The translations under genes and the position numbers were made by a program. A stretch of 51,385 bases of DNA, taken from an uncultured Caryophanales bacterium. GTDB taxonomy: Bacteria > Bacillota_I > Bacilli_A > RF39 > UBA660. The stretch lies in contig CAMUMB010000003.1 in the NCBI GenBank assembly GCA_947089915.1, positions 1 to 51,385 of the forward strand, written 5' to 3'. The notes below the pieces were generated by a model. The model had not been told where the DNA came from and did no database searches. It worked only from the letters and a program-made list of their open reading frames with translations. Shown piece after piece: positions 18,030 to 25,403 of this stretch (its first letter is position 1; every line of letters begins with the position of its first letter).

Positions 18030-18058
18030 ATAACGGATATTGTATCAAAAAAGTTTCA
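18030..18058 (-). promoter_or_regulatory. ECF-type (autoregulatory) promoter
   Basis: On the minus strand TGAAAC (18053-18058), followed by a T-run, stands 17 bp before CGTTAT (18030-18035). TGAAAC plus about 16-17 bp plus CGT is the classical promoter of SigW/SigX-like ECF factors. It lies about 20 bases upstream of the sigma ATG, which argues for autoregulation of the whole six-gene operon. Confidence 0.7.
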
Positions 18059-18105
18059 TTTTGTTTCCTTTTTAGCAAATAAATTTTACAAATAATTCAT
18101 TAAAT

Positions 18106-18134
18106 GAAAAAAATACTATGAAATTCATAGTATT
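18106..18134 (-). terminator. Terminator after Fic gene
   Basis: ATACTATG (18113-18120) pairs perfectly with CATAGTAT (18126-18133), and on the minus strand seven Ts follow. It would stop transcription from the Fic gene before the ECF operon. Confidence 0.7.
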
Positions 18135-18255
18135 GAAAGATATCTTCACAAATAGAGCAAGTGAGAAAATCACTAAATTTTAGTGAAAATTACTTTATTT
18201 TAAAGGATATTGAATGTTTATTGGTTATCGCATTATACAGGGTGATTTCTTTTCC

Positions 18256-18996
18256 CTATTCATTATCCTCTAAAAAGTAGTTCACTAATTTTTCATAGTT
18301 ATCTTGACTATTTAAACAAGTATCTATTAAATAACCTTTTTCATTATTCGTTTGGTATTCTTTAATACCTCTTATATAAAAATCTTTATTTCTATCTTCA
18401 ATAAAAAATGGCATTATATCATTATACAAACATTCTCTAAACATTATCATTCTTCCAACGCGACCATTTCCATCTTGAAAAGGGTGAATTTTCTCGAATC
18501 TAACATGAAATTCAATGATATCTTCTATTCTTTTCTTATCTATTTTATCATACCATTCTAATAATTCTTTCATATCACTTTCTACATTACTTGGTGAAGA
18601 TGTTATGATATTACCAACAAAGTTCTTTTTCTTTTTATACTCTCCAACATTAAACCATTCTTTTTCACTATCAGTTAAAGTTCCATCTTTTAAAATAAAA
18701 TGAAACTTTTTAATCATCGCTTGAGATAACTTATCATCAATCGTATCTAACATATATTTAAATAAAGTAAAATGATTCTTTGTTTCAGTAGCGTCTTTTA
18801 ATACAATAACTTTATCTTTGCTTGTTAAAATTGTTCCAGTATCATAAATACTTGCAGTTTCATCAGGTGTTATTGTTGATCCTTCAATATGATTTGTATT
18901 ATACGCAAAATCAAGTTGAGTTTTATGATATAAACTACCAGACAAATTCATGTTTTTTTGTTCAATCAATACTTTTTTTATTTTACTTATCTTCAT
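18256..18996 (-). CDS. Fic-domain protein, class II (N-terminal inhibitory helix)
   Basis: 246 residues. The Fic active-site loop is complete: HPFQDGNGRVGR near residue 172-183. Near residue 34, TNHIEG matches the inhibitory motif (S/T)xxxE(G/N), and since it lies before the Fic core this is a class II, self-inhibited Fic. These enzymes usually transfer AMP from ATP to a hydroxyl on a target protein. There is no antitoxin partner gene beside it, which fits self-inhibition. The target is unknown. It sits alone with its own promoter and terminator. Confidence 0.88.
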   Translation of the reverse strand: MKISKIKKVLIEQKNMNLSGSLYHKTQLDFAYNTNHIEGSTITPDETASIYDTGTILTSKDKVIVLKDATETKNHFTLFKYMLDTIDDKLSQAMIKKFHFILKDGTLTDSEKEWFNVGEYKKKKNFVGNIITSSPSNVESDMKELLEWYDKIDKKRIEDIIEFHVRFEKIHPFQDGNGRVGRMIMFRECLYNDIMPFFIEDRNKDFYIRGIKEYQTNNEKGYLIDTCLNSQDNYEKLVNYFLEDNE

Positions 18997-19020
18997 ATAT
19001 TTTCTTCTCCTTGTATTTAT

Positions 19021-19051
19021 ATTATAGCATGTCGCAGATTATATCCGCAAC
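19021..19051 (-). promoter_or_regulatory. Promoter and candidate operator of Fic gene
   Basis: On the minus strand TTGCGG (19045-19050) and TATAAT (19021-19026) are 18 bp apart. An imperfect palindrome (GTCGCAGAT / ATCCGCAAC, 19031-19051) covers the spacer and -35 box, the position of a repressor site. The palindrome has two mismatches, so the operator claim is tentative. Confidence 0.4.
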
Positions 19052-19099
19052 CTAACTTTACTGTTTTTTCACTAATACTATAAGGAAAATTTTTTATGC

Positions 19100-19146
19100 A
19101 AAAAATTGAAATAATTGAAGGGAGTTCTCCTTTGCGTAATTATTTC
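19100..19146 (-). terminator. Terminator after endolysin gene
   Basis: GAAATAATT (19108-19116) pairs with AATTATTTC (19138-19146), with an inner AAGGGA/TCCTTT pairing, and a T-run follows on the minus strand. It closes the lysis transcript about 100 bases after the endolysin stop. Confidence 0.6.
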
Positions 19147-19241
19147 ATTCTACTATATGATACCACTTGACAAAGCATAACCAAGCCATTTAGAAAGATT
19201 GAACATGTAATGACATAATATACTTTTTATCTTACATATAA

Positions 19242-20060
19242 TTACTGGATCAATTTATAAATTGGTGAATCTGTTATACTTGCAAGTTTATGTTGAATAA
19301 ATATCTTTACTCTACCAAACTGAGCAGTATCAATAATAGCTGTTGCTCCATTGTCCTCGTAACCTAAAATAGCATAAGAAAGTCCTCCAAAATTGGAAGG
19401 TTTCAACATTCCTTTCGCATTTTTTACAACGGGTTGTACACCCAAATCATAGATTCGCCATGTATCAGCCTCTGCACTTAAATTTAAATATGTTTTATGT
19501 TCTTCTTTTAGAATATCTACATTTACATCATTCAAATATTTCCAATCTGCAACTCCTAACAATATATTTGTATGATCCATAAAGAATACATTTTCAAGTG
19601 GTATTTGATTTGGAATTGAGTATACTCCGTATTGATTTTTCTCCCAATTATTTTGTTTTCCTTTTCCTACTTCGATATGTGAGTGTACTCCTGTTGCATT
19701 CCCTGCATTCCCCATATTTCCAATTTGGACACCTTGTTTTATAATTTGTCCAACATAACAGTTAATGGTATTGTCATGTCCACATAAGAAAGTAACATAA
19801 TCAATTGTTCCATCTGAGAGTCTTACTTTTTCAATGGATTGCCACCATACAAAAGCATATGTTCTATTAATATTCACACATCTCACATCTACTGGTGCAT
19901 AATAAGGATACCGAATTCCTGCTCTTAAACCTCGAATATCATTGGCTTCACTTCCTTTGTGGGAATAAGTTTCATTCGCACCTTGTGTACAATACCAATC
20001 TGTAAAAGGACATAATACATCTTGGATTCCATTTCTTCTACTTGTATCACCCTTTTTCAC
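19242..20060 (-). CDS. M23-family endolysin (phage-type lysis peptidase)
   Basis: About 272 residues; GTG 20060 is chosen because AGGTGA lies five bases upstream, inside the holin gene. The zinc ligands of LytM/M23 peptidases are visible: SHKGSEANDIRG (H and D, about 35-45) and GVHSHIEVG (HxH, about 129-137), with GHDNTINCYVGQIIKQG and GNMGNAGNATG between. The C-terminal 100 residues look like a small wall-binding domain. There is no signal peptide, as expected for a holin-dependent endolysin. It should cut peptidoglycan cross-bridges. It forms a lysis pair with the overlapping holin. Confidence 0.82.
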   Translation of the reverse strand: MKKGDTSRRNGIQDVLCPFTDWYCTQGANETYSHKGSEANDIRGLRAGIRYPYYAPVDVRCVNINRTYAFVWWQSIEKVRLSDGTIDYVTFLCGHDNTINCYVGQIIKQGVQIGNMGNAGNATGVHSHIEVGKGKQNNWEKNQYGVYSIPNQIPLENVFFMDHTNILLGVADWKYLNDVNVDILKEEHKTYLNLSAEADTWRIYDLGVQPVVKNAKGMLKPSNFGGLSYAILGYEDNGATAIIDTAQFGRVKIFIQHKLASITDSPIYKLIQ

Positions 20061-20412
20061 AAGAATCACCTGTATTCATTTTTTCAAAATATTTTTTAAA
20101 TGGTAAATGAATTCCTACTTCTCCTAAATTTTCATAAATAGAAATACCTTCAGTTGCAATACAAACAACTGCACTTCCGATTAGAAACAAATTAATCTGC
20201 ACAAAATAGTCAATTACAAATCCTAATAATAGTGCAATCACCCATGCGATTTTTTTGATATACCCATCTCTTGAGATAGACGAATTTACTTTTTTATGTT
20301 TAAATGCTTTTAAGTATCCAGTAATCACATCCATAAAAATAAATATTCCACATAAGAGAAATAATGTTTTAGGTTCATTTACATTCATTAATTTTTCTAT
20401 AAATTGTTCCAT
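20047..20412 (-). CDS. Phage-type holin (toxin-secretion/lysis holin family)
   Basis: 121 residues. The motif DVITGYLKAFKHKKVNSSIS followed by RDGYIKKIAWVIALLLGFVI is the hallmark of the Holin_4/Bhl-TcdE-like family: two or three membrane helices with a dibasic loop after the first. It overlaps the endolysin gene. Translation starts at ATG 20412 after AGAGGAAAA. Holins make holes that let the endolysin reach the wall, and the TcdE relative also helps release large toxins. It sits at the end of an RHS toxin locus and has the same promoter type. Confidence 0.85.
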   Translation of the reverse strand: MEQFIEKLMNVNEPKTLFLLCGIFIFMDVITGYLKAFKHKKVNSSISRDGYIKKIAWVIALLLGFVIDYFVQINLFLIGSAVVCIATEGISIYENLGEVGIHLPFKKYFEKMNTGDSCEKG

Positions 20413-20428
20413 ATATTTTCCTCTTTTC

Positions 20429-20469
20429 TATGTAAAAGATGTATTCGCGAATTCCTTTTCTTTTACATA
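20429..20469 (-). promoter_or_regulatory. Hairpin in the holin 5' leader
   Basis: TATGTAAAAGA (20429-20439) and TCTTTTACATA (20459-20469) form a perfect 11-bp stem with an inner ATTCGCGAAT palindrome. It lies between the -10 box at 20473-20478 and the holin ribosome binding site. It could shield or stabilise the message or be an operator. There is no T-run, so it is not a terminator. Confidence 0.45.
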
Positions 20470-20472
20470 AAA

Positions 20473-20507
20473 ATCATATCACTTTTTTCACTGGACTTTC
20501 ACTGGAC
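20473..20507 (-). promoter_or_regulatory. Regulon promoter, copy A (upstream of holin-endolysin)
   Basis: On the minus strand two tandem 11-bp repeats GTCCAGTGAAA (20497-20507 and 20486-20496) are followed after 7 bp by TATGAT (20473-20478). Copy B at 32828-32862 has the same repeats with one change and exactly the same spacing. The sigma-A -35 position is not canonical, so the repeats are likely contacted by a special factor; the sigma-like protein at 33036 is the obvious candidate. Inference from conservation and placement. Confidence 0.65.
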
Positions 20508-20524
20508 ATAAGTCAAATTTATGA

Positions 20525-20554
20525 AAAAAATTTAGATTTTATTCTAAATTTTTT
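20525..20554. terminator. Bidirectional terminator at end of RHS array
   Basis: A perfect 12-bp inverted repeat (AAAAAATTTAGA at 20525-20536 and its complement at 20543-20554), A/T-rich at both ends. On the minus strand it ends the RHS cassette region just before the holin promoter, so the lysis pair depends on its own promoter. Confidence 0.6.
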
Positions 20555-20861
20555 AAAATTCCACACTGCAATTCTATTTTGCAATCACTTCTATATCTAA
20601 ATGGGTTAATATTTCCTATATGAGTATCATCATTTGATATATCATTGCCATCACTATCTGTAATAGATATGATGTTGCCCCACGCATCATAGGTATATTT
20701 TGCAACATAATTATGAAGATTATCTAAAATTGCAATAATGTCATTTTGATTATTCTTAATATAATAATAAGTTTCATCATTATATTTGAATCCTACTAAT
20801 CCATCTACTTCATTACGTATATAGTATAACACATCATTACCCGTTTTTTCAAATATAAAAA
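20539..20861 (-). pseudogene. RHS core fragment, fourth copy (tip lost)
   Basis: Reads LYYIRNEVDGLVGFKYNDE, the same stretch found in the three larger RHS copies, through TYDAWGNIISITDSDGN to INPFRYRS. It then changes to an unrelated tail (DCKIELQCG) and stops. It has no proper start and both ends are sharp breaks in homology. It has no toxin tip and is a leftover of recombination among RHS cassettes. Confidence 0.8.
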
Positions 20862-20885
20862 GAACTTAGATTTTTCTCTAAATTC
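20855..20885 (-). terminator. Terminator after putative immunity gene 3
   Basis: GAACTTAGA (20862-20870) pairs with TCTAAATTC (20877-20885) with one mismatch, and five Ts follow on the minus strand. It abuts the stop codon of the gene at 20886. Confidence 0.5.
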
Positions 20886-21395
20886 TTAGTACTCTTCATA
20901 ATATCTTTGATTATGTGGTAAAATATATTTTTCATCAAATACAACACCCATTTTCAATAATTCTTTATATTGTGTTTCACTTTCATAATAAATTTCACAT
21001 ATTTCTTCATGAGCAACTGAATAAAACCAGCAATATCCATTTTTAAAAAATGCGATATCTTCTGGATATAATGGATGTAACCATTGATAAAAAGAATCGT
21101 TTTGAAGTAATAGAGTTTTAATTGATGAATCAAATTTATAAAAATATACATCAAATAAATCATTATTTGCGCATACCTTTGAATAAACCCAATATGCACC
21201 TTTTCTTTTTTTAAGAAGGCTTCCTTTTAAATTATTATTGAAATTATCCATCAAATTACTAAATTTTCTAAATTCTTTTAAATTTTTCAAATATAAATCT
21301 TTTCTAACAATAAACATCACTGCATCACATTGTGTTGATGAGTACTCTATTAAATTTCTATAAATTTTTCCTTTTATTTCTCGAATTACATACAT
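20886..21395 (-). CDS. Putative immunity protein for RHS tip 3
   Basis: 169 residues from ATG 21395, chosen for AAAGGAAC just upstream. Soluble, rich in aromatic residues (FYQWLHPLYPEDIAFF, GYCWFYSVAHEE), with no known motif. It directly follows the third RHS toxin tip, the fixed position of cognate immunity genes in polymorphic toxin systems, so I infer immunity. No sequence family recognised. It also resembles small SMI1/KNR4-like or Imm-type cytoplasmic proteins in general composition. Confidence 0.55.
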   Translation of the reverse strand: MYVIREIKGKIYRNLIEYSSTQCDAVMFIVRKDLYLKNLKEFRKFSNLMDNFNNNLKGSLLKKRKGAYWVYSKVCANNDLFDVYFYKFDSSIKTLLLQNDSFYQWLHPLYPEDIAFFKNGYCWFYSVAHEEICEIYYESETQYKELLKMGVVFDEKYILPHNQRYYEEY

Positions 21396-21409
21396 AAATA
21401 GGTTCCTTT

Positions 21410-22429
21410 CTATGGGTTTCCATAAAACCATATGTGTCTATGTGAATCTCTATCCGGATGATAATGCCAATAATATACATGATTTGGTTTTTTGTTTTTA
21501 TCAATTTCTGGTCCAATAAAAATTCCAAACCCAATTGCAACAGATAAAGCAGAATTTTTATTATCACATATGACATTTCCACCAAGTTCTACATGGGTTT
21601 GAGATTCGCCAATTGTTAATCTTTTGCCTGTTATTATATCCGTTTTAGATGGATTAAATTTAGCAGTTGTACATGGTTTAGATTCTTCATATGATGGAGC
21701 ATATGGTACGATAGGTTTAACATCTACATCTGTCTTTGTATCCTCTTTTGTTTTTATATCTAGTTTTGGTGGATTATAATAAGGATTACTTATTGCATCT
21801 GTTATTCCCACTGCGACTGTTTCTACTGCCTTTTTTGTTCCAACATAAGCACCATAAGCTAATGCAGCACCAAATACAGCTTTTGCAAAAGGTATAAGGA
21901 AAGGTAATACAAAATTACCATTTATATCAATATTATTGATAGGATTATTTAAAGTGTAAGCATATGTATTATGAGAGAGTATATTCCCACCTATCTCTCC
22001 ACCATAGGAATCCGCATTAATAAATCTACCCCATACAGGATTATAATATCTGCTATTTAAATAATATAAATTGGTTTCTTTGTCATAATAATAACTTCTA
22101 TATCTAAATGGATTGATATTCCCTATATGAGTATCATCATTTGATACATCATTGCCATCACTATCTGTAATAGATATGATGTTGCCCCATGCATCATAGG
22201 TATATTTTGCAACATAATTATGAAGACTATCTAAAATTGCAATAATATCATTTTGATTATTCTTAATATAATAATAAGTTTCATCATTATATTTGAATCC
22301 TACTAATCCATCTACTTCATTACGTATATAGTATAACACATCATTACCCGTTTTTTCAAATATAATAGATGTCCCCTCTACATAATACTCTGTCTTTACA
22401 TTATTGATGGTTTTAGAAGTTCTAATCAA
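21410..22429 (-). CDS. Orphan RHS C-terminal tip 3 (no N-terminus)
   Basis: 339 codons starting only at a TTG within core homology (IRTSKTINNVK), with no ribosome binding site. It repeats the RHS core (YNDETYYYIKNNQNDIIAIL, YDAWGNIISI, NPFRYRSYYYDKETNLYYLN, SRYYNPVWGRFINADSYGG) and then diverges into a unique tail with a small hydrophobic segment, a linker and the end motif YYWHYHPDRDSHRHIWFYG. The His-rich end suggests a metal-dependent toxin, but no family is certain. It is a silent cassette that would become active if recombined onto the full RHS gene. Confidence 0.7.
   Translation of the reverse strand: MIRTSKTINNVKTEYYVEGTSIIFEKTGNDVLYYIRNEVDGLVGFKYNDETYYYIKNNQNDIIAILDSLHNYVAKYTYDAWGNIISITDSDGNDVSNDDTHIGNINPFRYRSYYYDKETNLYYLNSRYYNPVWGRFINADSYGGEIGGNILSHNTYAYTLNNPINNIDINGNFVLPFLIPFAKAVFGAALAYGAYVGTKKAVETVAVGITDAISNPYYNPPKLDIKTKEDTKTDVDVKPIVPYAPSYEESKPCTTAKFNPSKTDIITGKRLTIGESQTHVELGGNVICDNKNSALSVAIGFGIFIGPEIDKNKKPNHVYYWHYHPDRDSHRHIWFYGNP
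22024..22425 (-). repeat. RHS core repeat R3
   Basis: This stretch is nearly identical in DNA sequence to the matching part of R1 (26043-27190) and R2 (23741-24885). Its right edge breaks abruptly inside the codons for GIRTS. Long direct repeats of this kind let toxin tips be exchanged by homologous recombination. Confidence 0.85.
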
Positions 22430-22438
22430 TCTAAATTT

Positions 22439-22469
22439 AAAAAATGACTAAATAGTTATTCAGTCATTT
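22439..22469 (-). terminator. Terminator downstream of immunity gene 2
   Basis: AAATGACT (22442-22449) pairs with AGTCATTT (22462-22469), followed on the minus strand by six Ts. It stops the transcript carrying immunity gene 2 before orphan tip 3, which supports tip 3 being silent. Confidence 0.65.
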
Positions 22470-22476
22470 CATTTGA

Positions 22477-22584
22477 TTACCAAATCCAATCTGTATCTTC
22501 ATGCGTTGGTACTTTCCAACCATCATCGGTTTCAAAAACATGATAAAATATAGAAAGTTTAAAACTACTTATATACCCATAGTA
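22477..22584 (-). pseudogene. Fragment of a lost immunity-type gene
   Basis: An open stretch reads YYGYISSFKLSIFYHVFETD then DGWKVPTHEDTDWIW and a stop, with no start codon or ribosome binding site. The acidic, Trp-rich end is like that of small immunity proteins. It is probably the 3' end of an immunity gene whose toxin tip was lost. Confidence 0.35.
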
Positions 22585-22598
22585 TCATATTTTTCAAT

Positions 22599-23111
22599 CT
22601 ATTTTGTCTCAATATAATACCAATCATTATATATATTCAGTATTTTAGTAGCAATATGTGTATATTTATATTTCTCAATATCAAAAATCAAAACAATTGA
22701 TTGACTTAAACCAATCATAGAATTTACCATAAATTCTACATTATTATATTCCTTAGACACATAAGTAATATTTAGTTTTTCCATAATTTTTATGCAATTA
22801 AAATACTTGCTTGAATTATTTGAAATAATCACGGATTCTTTTTCATTATTTTCTAATAATATCATATAAGAAGTATTAGATTCTTTCTTTATTATAATTG
22901 TATCTACGTCAATCAATTCGTTAACAGCATTCTCAAAAAGCAAGCGATTATCCTTAAACAATTCTATAATTTCAGTATCTTTCACTCTGTTGCCGAAGTG
23001 TGCAGTAAAAATGCCAAACACTAAGAAATATAATATTGCTAATATCATTATTATTGTAATTGTCAAGCTAAATCCTGCAACAAACCATTGCTTCTTTTTC
23101 ACATTAATCAC
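22599..23111 (-). CDS. Putative membrane-anchored immunity protein for RHS tip 2
   Basis: 170 residues with one strong N-terminal helix (about 10-35, FSLTITIIMILAILYFLVFG) and a domain of about 130 residues behind it. It starts two bases after the stop of the tip 2 cassette. The position, the small size and the divergent sequence fit an immunity protein. Anchoring at the membrane could place it where the toxin enters or acts. No family motif seen. Confidence 0.5.
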   Translation of the reverse strand: MINVKKKQWFVAGFSLTITIIMILAILYFLVFGIFTAHFGNRVKDTEIIELFKDNRLLFENAVNELIDVDTIIIKKESNTSYMILLENNEKESVIISNNSSKYFNCIKIMEKLNITYVSKEYNNVEFMVNSMIGLSQSIVLIFDIEKYKYTHIATKILNIYNDWYYIETK

Positions 23112-23113
23112 CT

Positions 23114-24931
23114 TTATTTCCCACTATAATACATATCAATACCTTTTTTAATCCATTCGTGGTCATTTTTATCATCACAATAATATGGCGGTTCAAATAT
23201 TCTAATACTTATTCCGCATTTTGCGAATCCACCACCTATGTACAATAATGTTGGAGAATATCCCATTTGTGATCCAATAATAGCATAATGGATATTACCA
23301 AAATCTTCAGCAGTTGTTATTTCCCCATTGTATAGAAATTGACCTGTTGCCCCCAAAAATGGTGCATCAATGTCTCTTTCCCAATTTTTTTCAAGCTTAT
23401 AATCCCAATCCCCTTTTGATTTTTCTTTTTGATAAAAATAATTCATAGATGAAGGTGGTGAAACAGAATTTTTGATTATCGTTGCCTGTGCTACATTTCG
23501 AATCAAAGTTTTATCTAAAACTTTTGTATAATTTGGTAATGTTTGGGGTGCCGCAATCTTTTGAACTTCTTTTTCTACATTTTTTAGAGAATTAGAAATA
23601 TTTTTCCCTATATTGATGATAGATTTTATTATTCCAAATCCAGTCACATCAGAATTTATTATTGGATTATTACTACAGTATACATATAAATTGTGTGAAA
23701 TAATATCTTTATTACTATTAATATAGTTATCACAATTTAAAAATCTACCCCAAACTGGATTATAATATCTGCTGTTTAAATAATATAGATTGGTTTCTCT
23801 ATCATAATAATAACTTCTATATCTAAATGGATTGATATTTCCTATATGAGTATCATCATTTGATATATCATTGCCATCACTATCTGTAATAGATATGATG
23901 TTGCCCCACGCATCATAGGTATATTTTGCAACATAATTATGAAGATTATCTAAAATTGCAATAATGTCATTTTGATTATTCTTAATATAATAATAAGTTT
24001 CATCATTATATTTGAATCCTACTAATCCATCTACTTCATTACGTATATAGTATAACACATCATTACCCGTTTTTTCAAATATAATAGATGTCCCCTCTAC
24101 ATAATACTCTGTCTTCACATTATTAATTGTCTTAGAAGTTCTAATTCCATCTTTATTGTATTGATATTCTACTGTGTTATTTGCATCAACATATTGGTTT
24201 AATTGTCTTCCATTTACCCAATCTAATGTGATATTTTCTCCTATGGTAAGTGGATTTCCTATTGCATCATAAGTTATTATGTCATTATTAAATTTGGTTA
24301 ATTGATCTTTCCAATTTGAATTATTATATTGATAACTATCTTGAGCTACTAGATTATTTGTACCTAATTCATATACCTTTTTAGATAATAGATTTCCTAA
24401 GCTATCATAGGTATATTTTATCGTTTTATTTAAAATATAATTATCTTCTTTGATAAGTTCATTGTAATCATCATAATAGTATCTATTCTCTAATACACCA
24501 TTATAATAAATATGTGTAATATTATCTAACTTATCATACTTATAAGAATAAACATCATTTTCTATTTTTATTTTATTGATTAACAAAGAAGTTCTCCTAC
24601 CATTTGTTAAATACTCGTAAAATATTGGAATAACATGATTTAAACTTTTATAATCTAATCTTCCTAAATTATCGTAATAATAACTTACCCCTAAATCACC
24701 AAATATTTGCACTTTTGTAAGAGCATCATCCTTATTGAACGTATTTACCACTTCGGTATATTCTGTTCCATTTAAAATGTACTTCTTACTAATAATATTA
24801 TCGTTAGAATCATATCCATACTTTACTTTAAATCCGTTATTTGCATACTCATATAACCGTTTACCAGAATCATAGTTTATTTGTATTGAAGTCTTTTTTA
24901 TTTGTTTTCTCTTAACAATCTTTCTTTTCAA
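23114..24931 (-). CDS. Orphan RHS C-terminal tip 2, Ntox44-like toxin
   Basis: 605 codons starting at a TTG with no ribosome binding site, so it is not an autonomous gene. From YDSGKRLYEYANNGF to GRFLNCDNYINSN it duplicates the RHS core of the main gene, nearly base for base. The unique tip (about 390-605) has GDWDYKLEKNWERDIDAPFL, EDFGNIHYAIIGSQMGYSP and YYCDDKNDHEWIKKGIDMYY, matching the polymorphic toxin type 44 (Ntox44) pattern of FGNIHYG..G and DD..D...I..GI..Y. Ntox44 is predicted to be a nuclease. An immunity gene follows. Confidence 0.75.
   Translation of the reverse strand: MKRKIVKRKQIKKTSIQINYDSGKRLYEYANNGFKVKYGYDSNDNIISKKYILNGTEYTEVVNTFNKDDALTKVQIFGDLGVSYYYDNLGRLDYKSLNHVIPIFYEYLTNGRRTSLLINKIKIENDVYSYKYDKLDNITHIYYNGVLENRYYYDDYNELIKEDNYILNKTIKYTYDSLGNLLSKKVYELGTNNLVAQDSYQYNNSNWKDQLTKFNNDIITYDAIGNPLTIGENITLDWVNGRQLNQYVDANNTVEYQYNKDGIRTSKTINNVKTEYYVEGTSIIFEKTGNDVLYYIRNEVDGLVGFKYNDETYYYIKNNQNDIIAILDNLHNYVAKYTYDAWGNIISITDSDGNDISNDDTHIGNINPFRYRSYYYDRETNLYYLNSRYYNPVWGRFLNCDNYINSNKDIISHNLYVYCSNNPIINSDVTGFGIIKSIINIGKNISNSLKNVEKEVQKIAAPQTLPNYTKVLDKTLIRNVAQATIIKNSVSPPSSMNYFYQKEKSKGDWDYKLEKNWERDIDAPFLGATGQFLYNGEITTAEDFGNIHYAIIGSQMGYSPTLLYIGGGFAKCGISIRIFEPPYYCDDKNDHEWIKKGIDMYYSGK
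23741..24885 (-). repeat. RHS core repeat R2
   Basis: About 1.1 kb nearly identical in DNA to R1 in the main RHS gene. For example, the blocks around 24180-24760 and 26480-27060 match with no difference that I can see by eye. Homology ends just upstream of YDSGKRLY and just after GRFLN, the natural junction between core and tip. Confidence 0.88.
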
Positions 24932-24982
24932 AAAAAAGAATCTCGATAGTCTATTTACAGACCTCTTAATTCTTTTAACACT

Positions 24983-25354
24983 CTATAATTTTCTATTAGG
25001 AATTTCACCATAATAATTTTTTAACGCTATTTCCGCATGAAAAGAATCAAAACCTTTACCCATTTTTTTTATTTTTTCTAAAACATTTATTGCATACTTA
25101 ATATGAATTTCATGTCTTAAAGAGTTACAAGCTGCCGAAACTTTTATGTTTTCCTGTTCAACATTCATTAGATCATACATTCCTTCTTCAAAATATTCTT
25201 CCTTTTCATGAGTTATTATAAACTGATTAAATTTTTTTGCAAGTACATTATTTTTTTTATAATTATTTTTTTCCATACAAAATTTCATACCTTCGATGTA
25301 TTCAATATATTTTTGGATAAATTGCTCTTTTGTTAAAATTTCTCTTTTTTTCAT
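24983..25354 (-). CDS. Putative immunity protein for main RHS toxin (DUF2019-like)
   Basis: 123 residues, helical, start ATG 25354 after AAAGGAATG. The second half, VSAACNSLRHEIHIKYAINV then LEKIKKMGKGFDSFHAEIAL, resembles DUF2019-type HEAT-like small proteins that occur as immunity proteins. It lies directly downstream of the main RHS gene and is translated in the same direction. The family call is from memory of the motif, and the immunity role is inferred from position. Confidence 0.55.
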   Translation of the reverse strand: MKKREILTKEQFIQKYIEYIEGMKFCMEKNNYKKNNVLAKKFNQFIITHEKEEYFEEGMYDLMNVEQENIKVSAACNSLRHEIHIKYAINVLEKIKKMGKGFDSFHAEIALKNYYGEIPNRKL

Positions 25355-25403
25355 AAGTTACATTCCTTTCTCAGTCTATAAATATCCGTAGGAAGCAAGT
25401 ATA

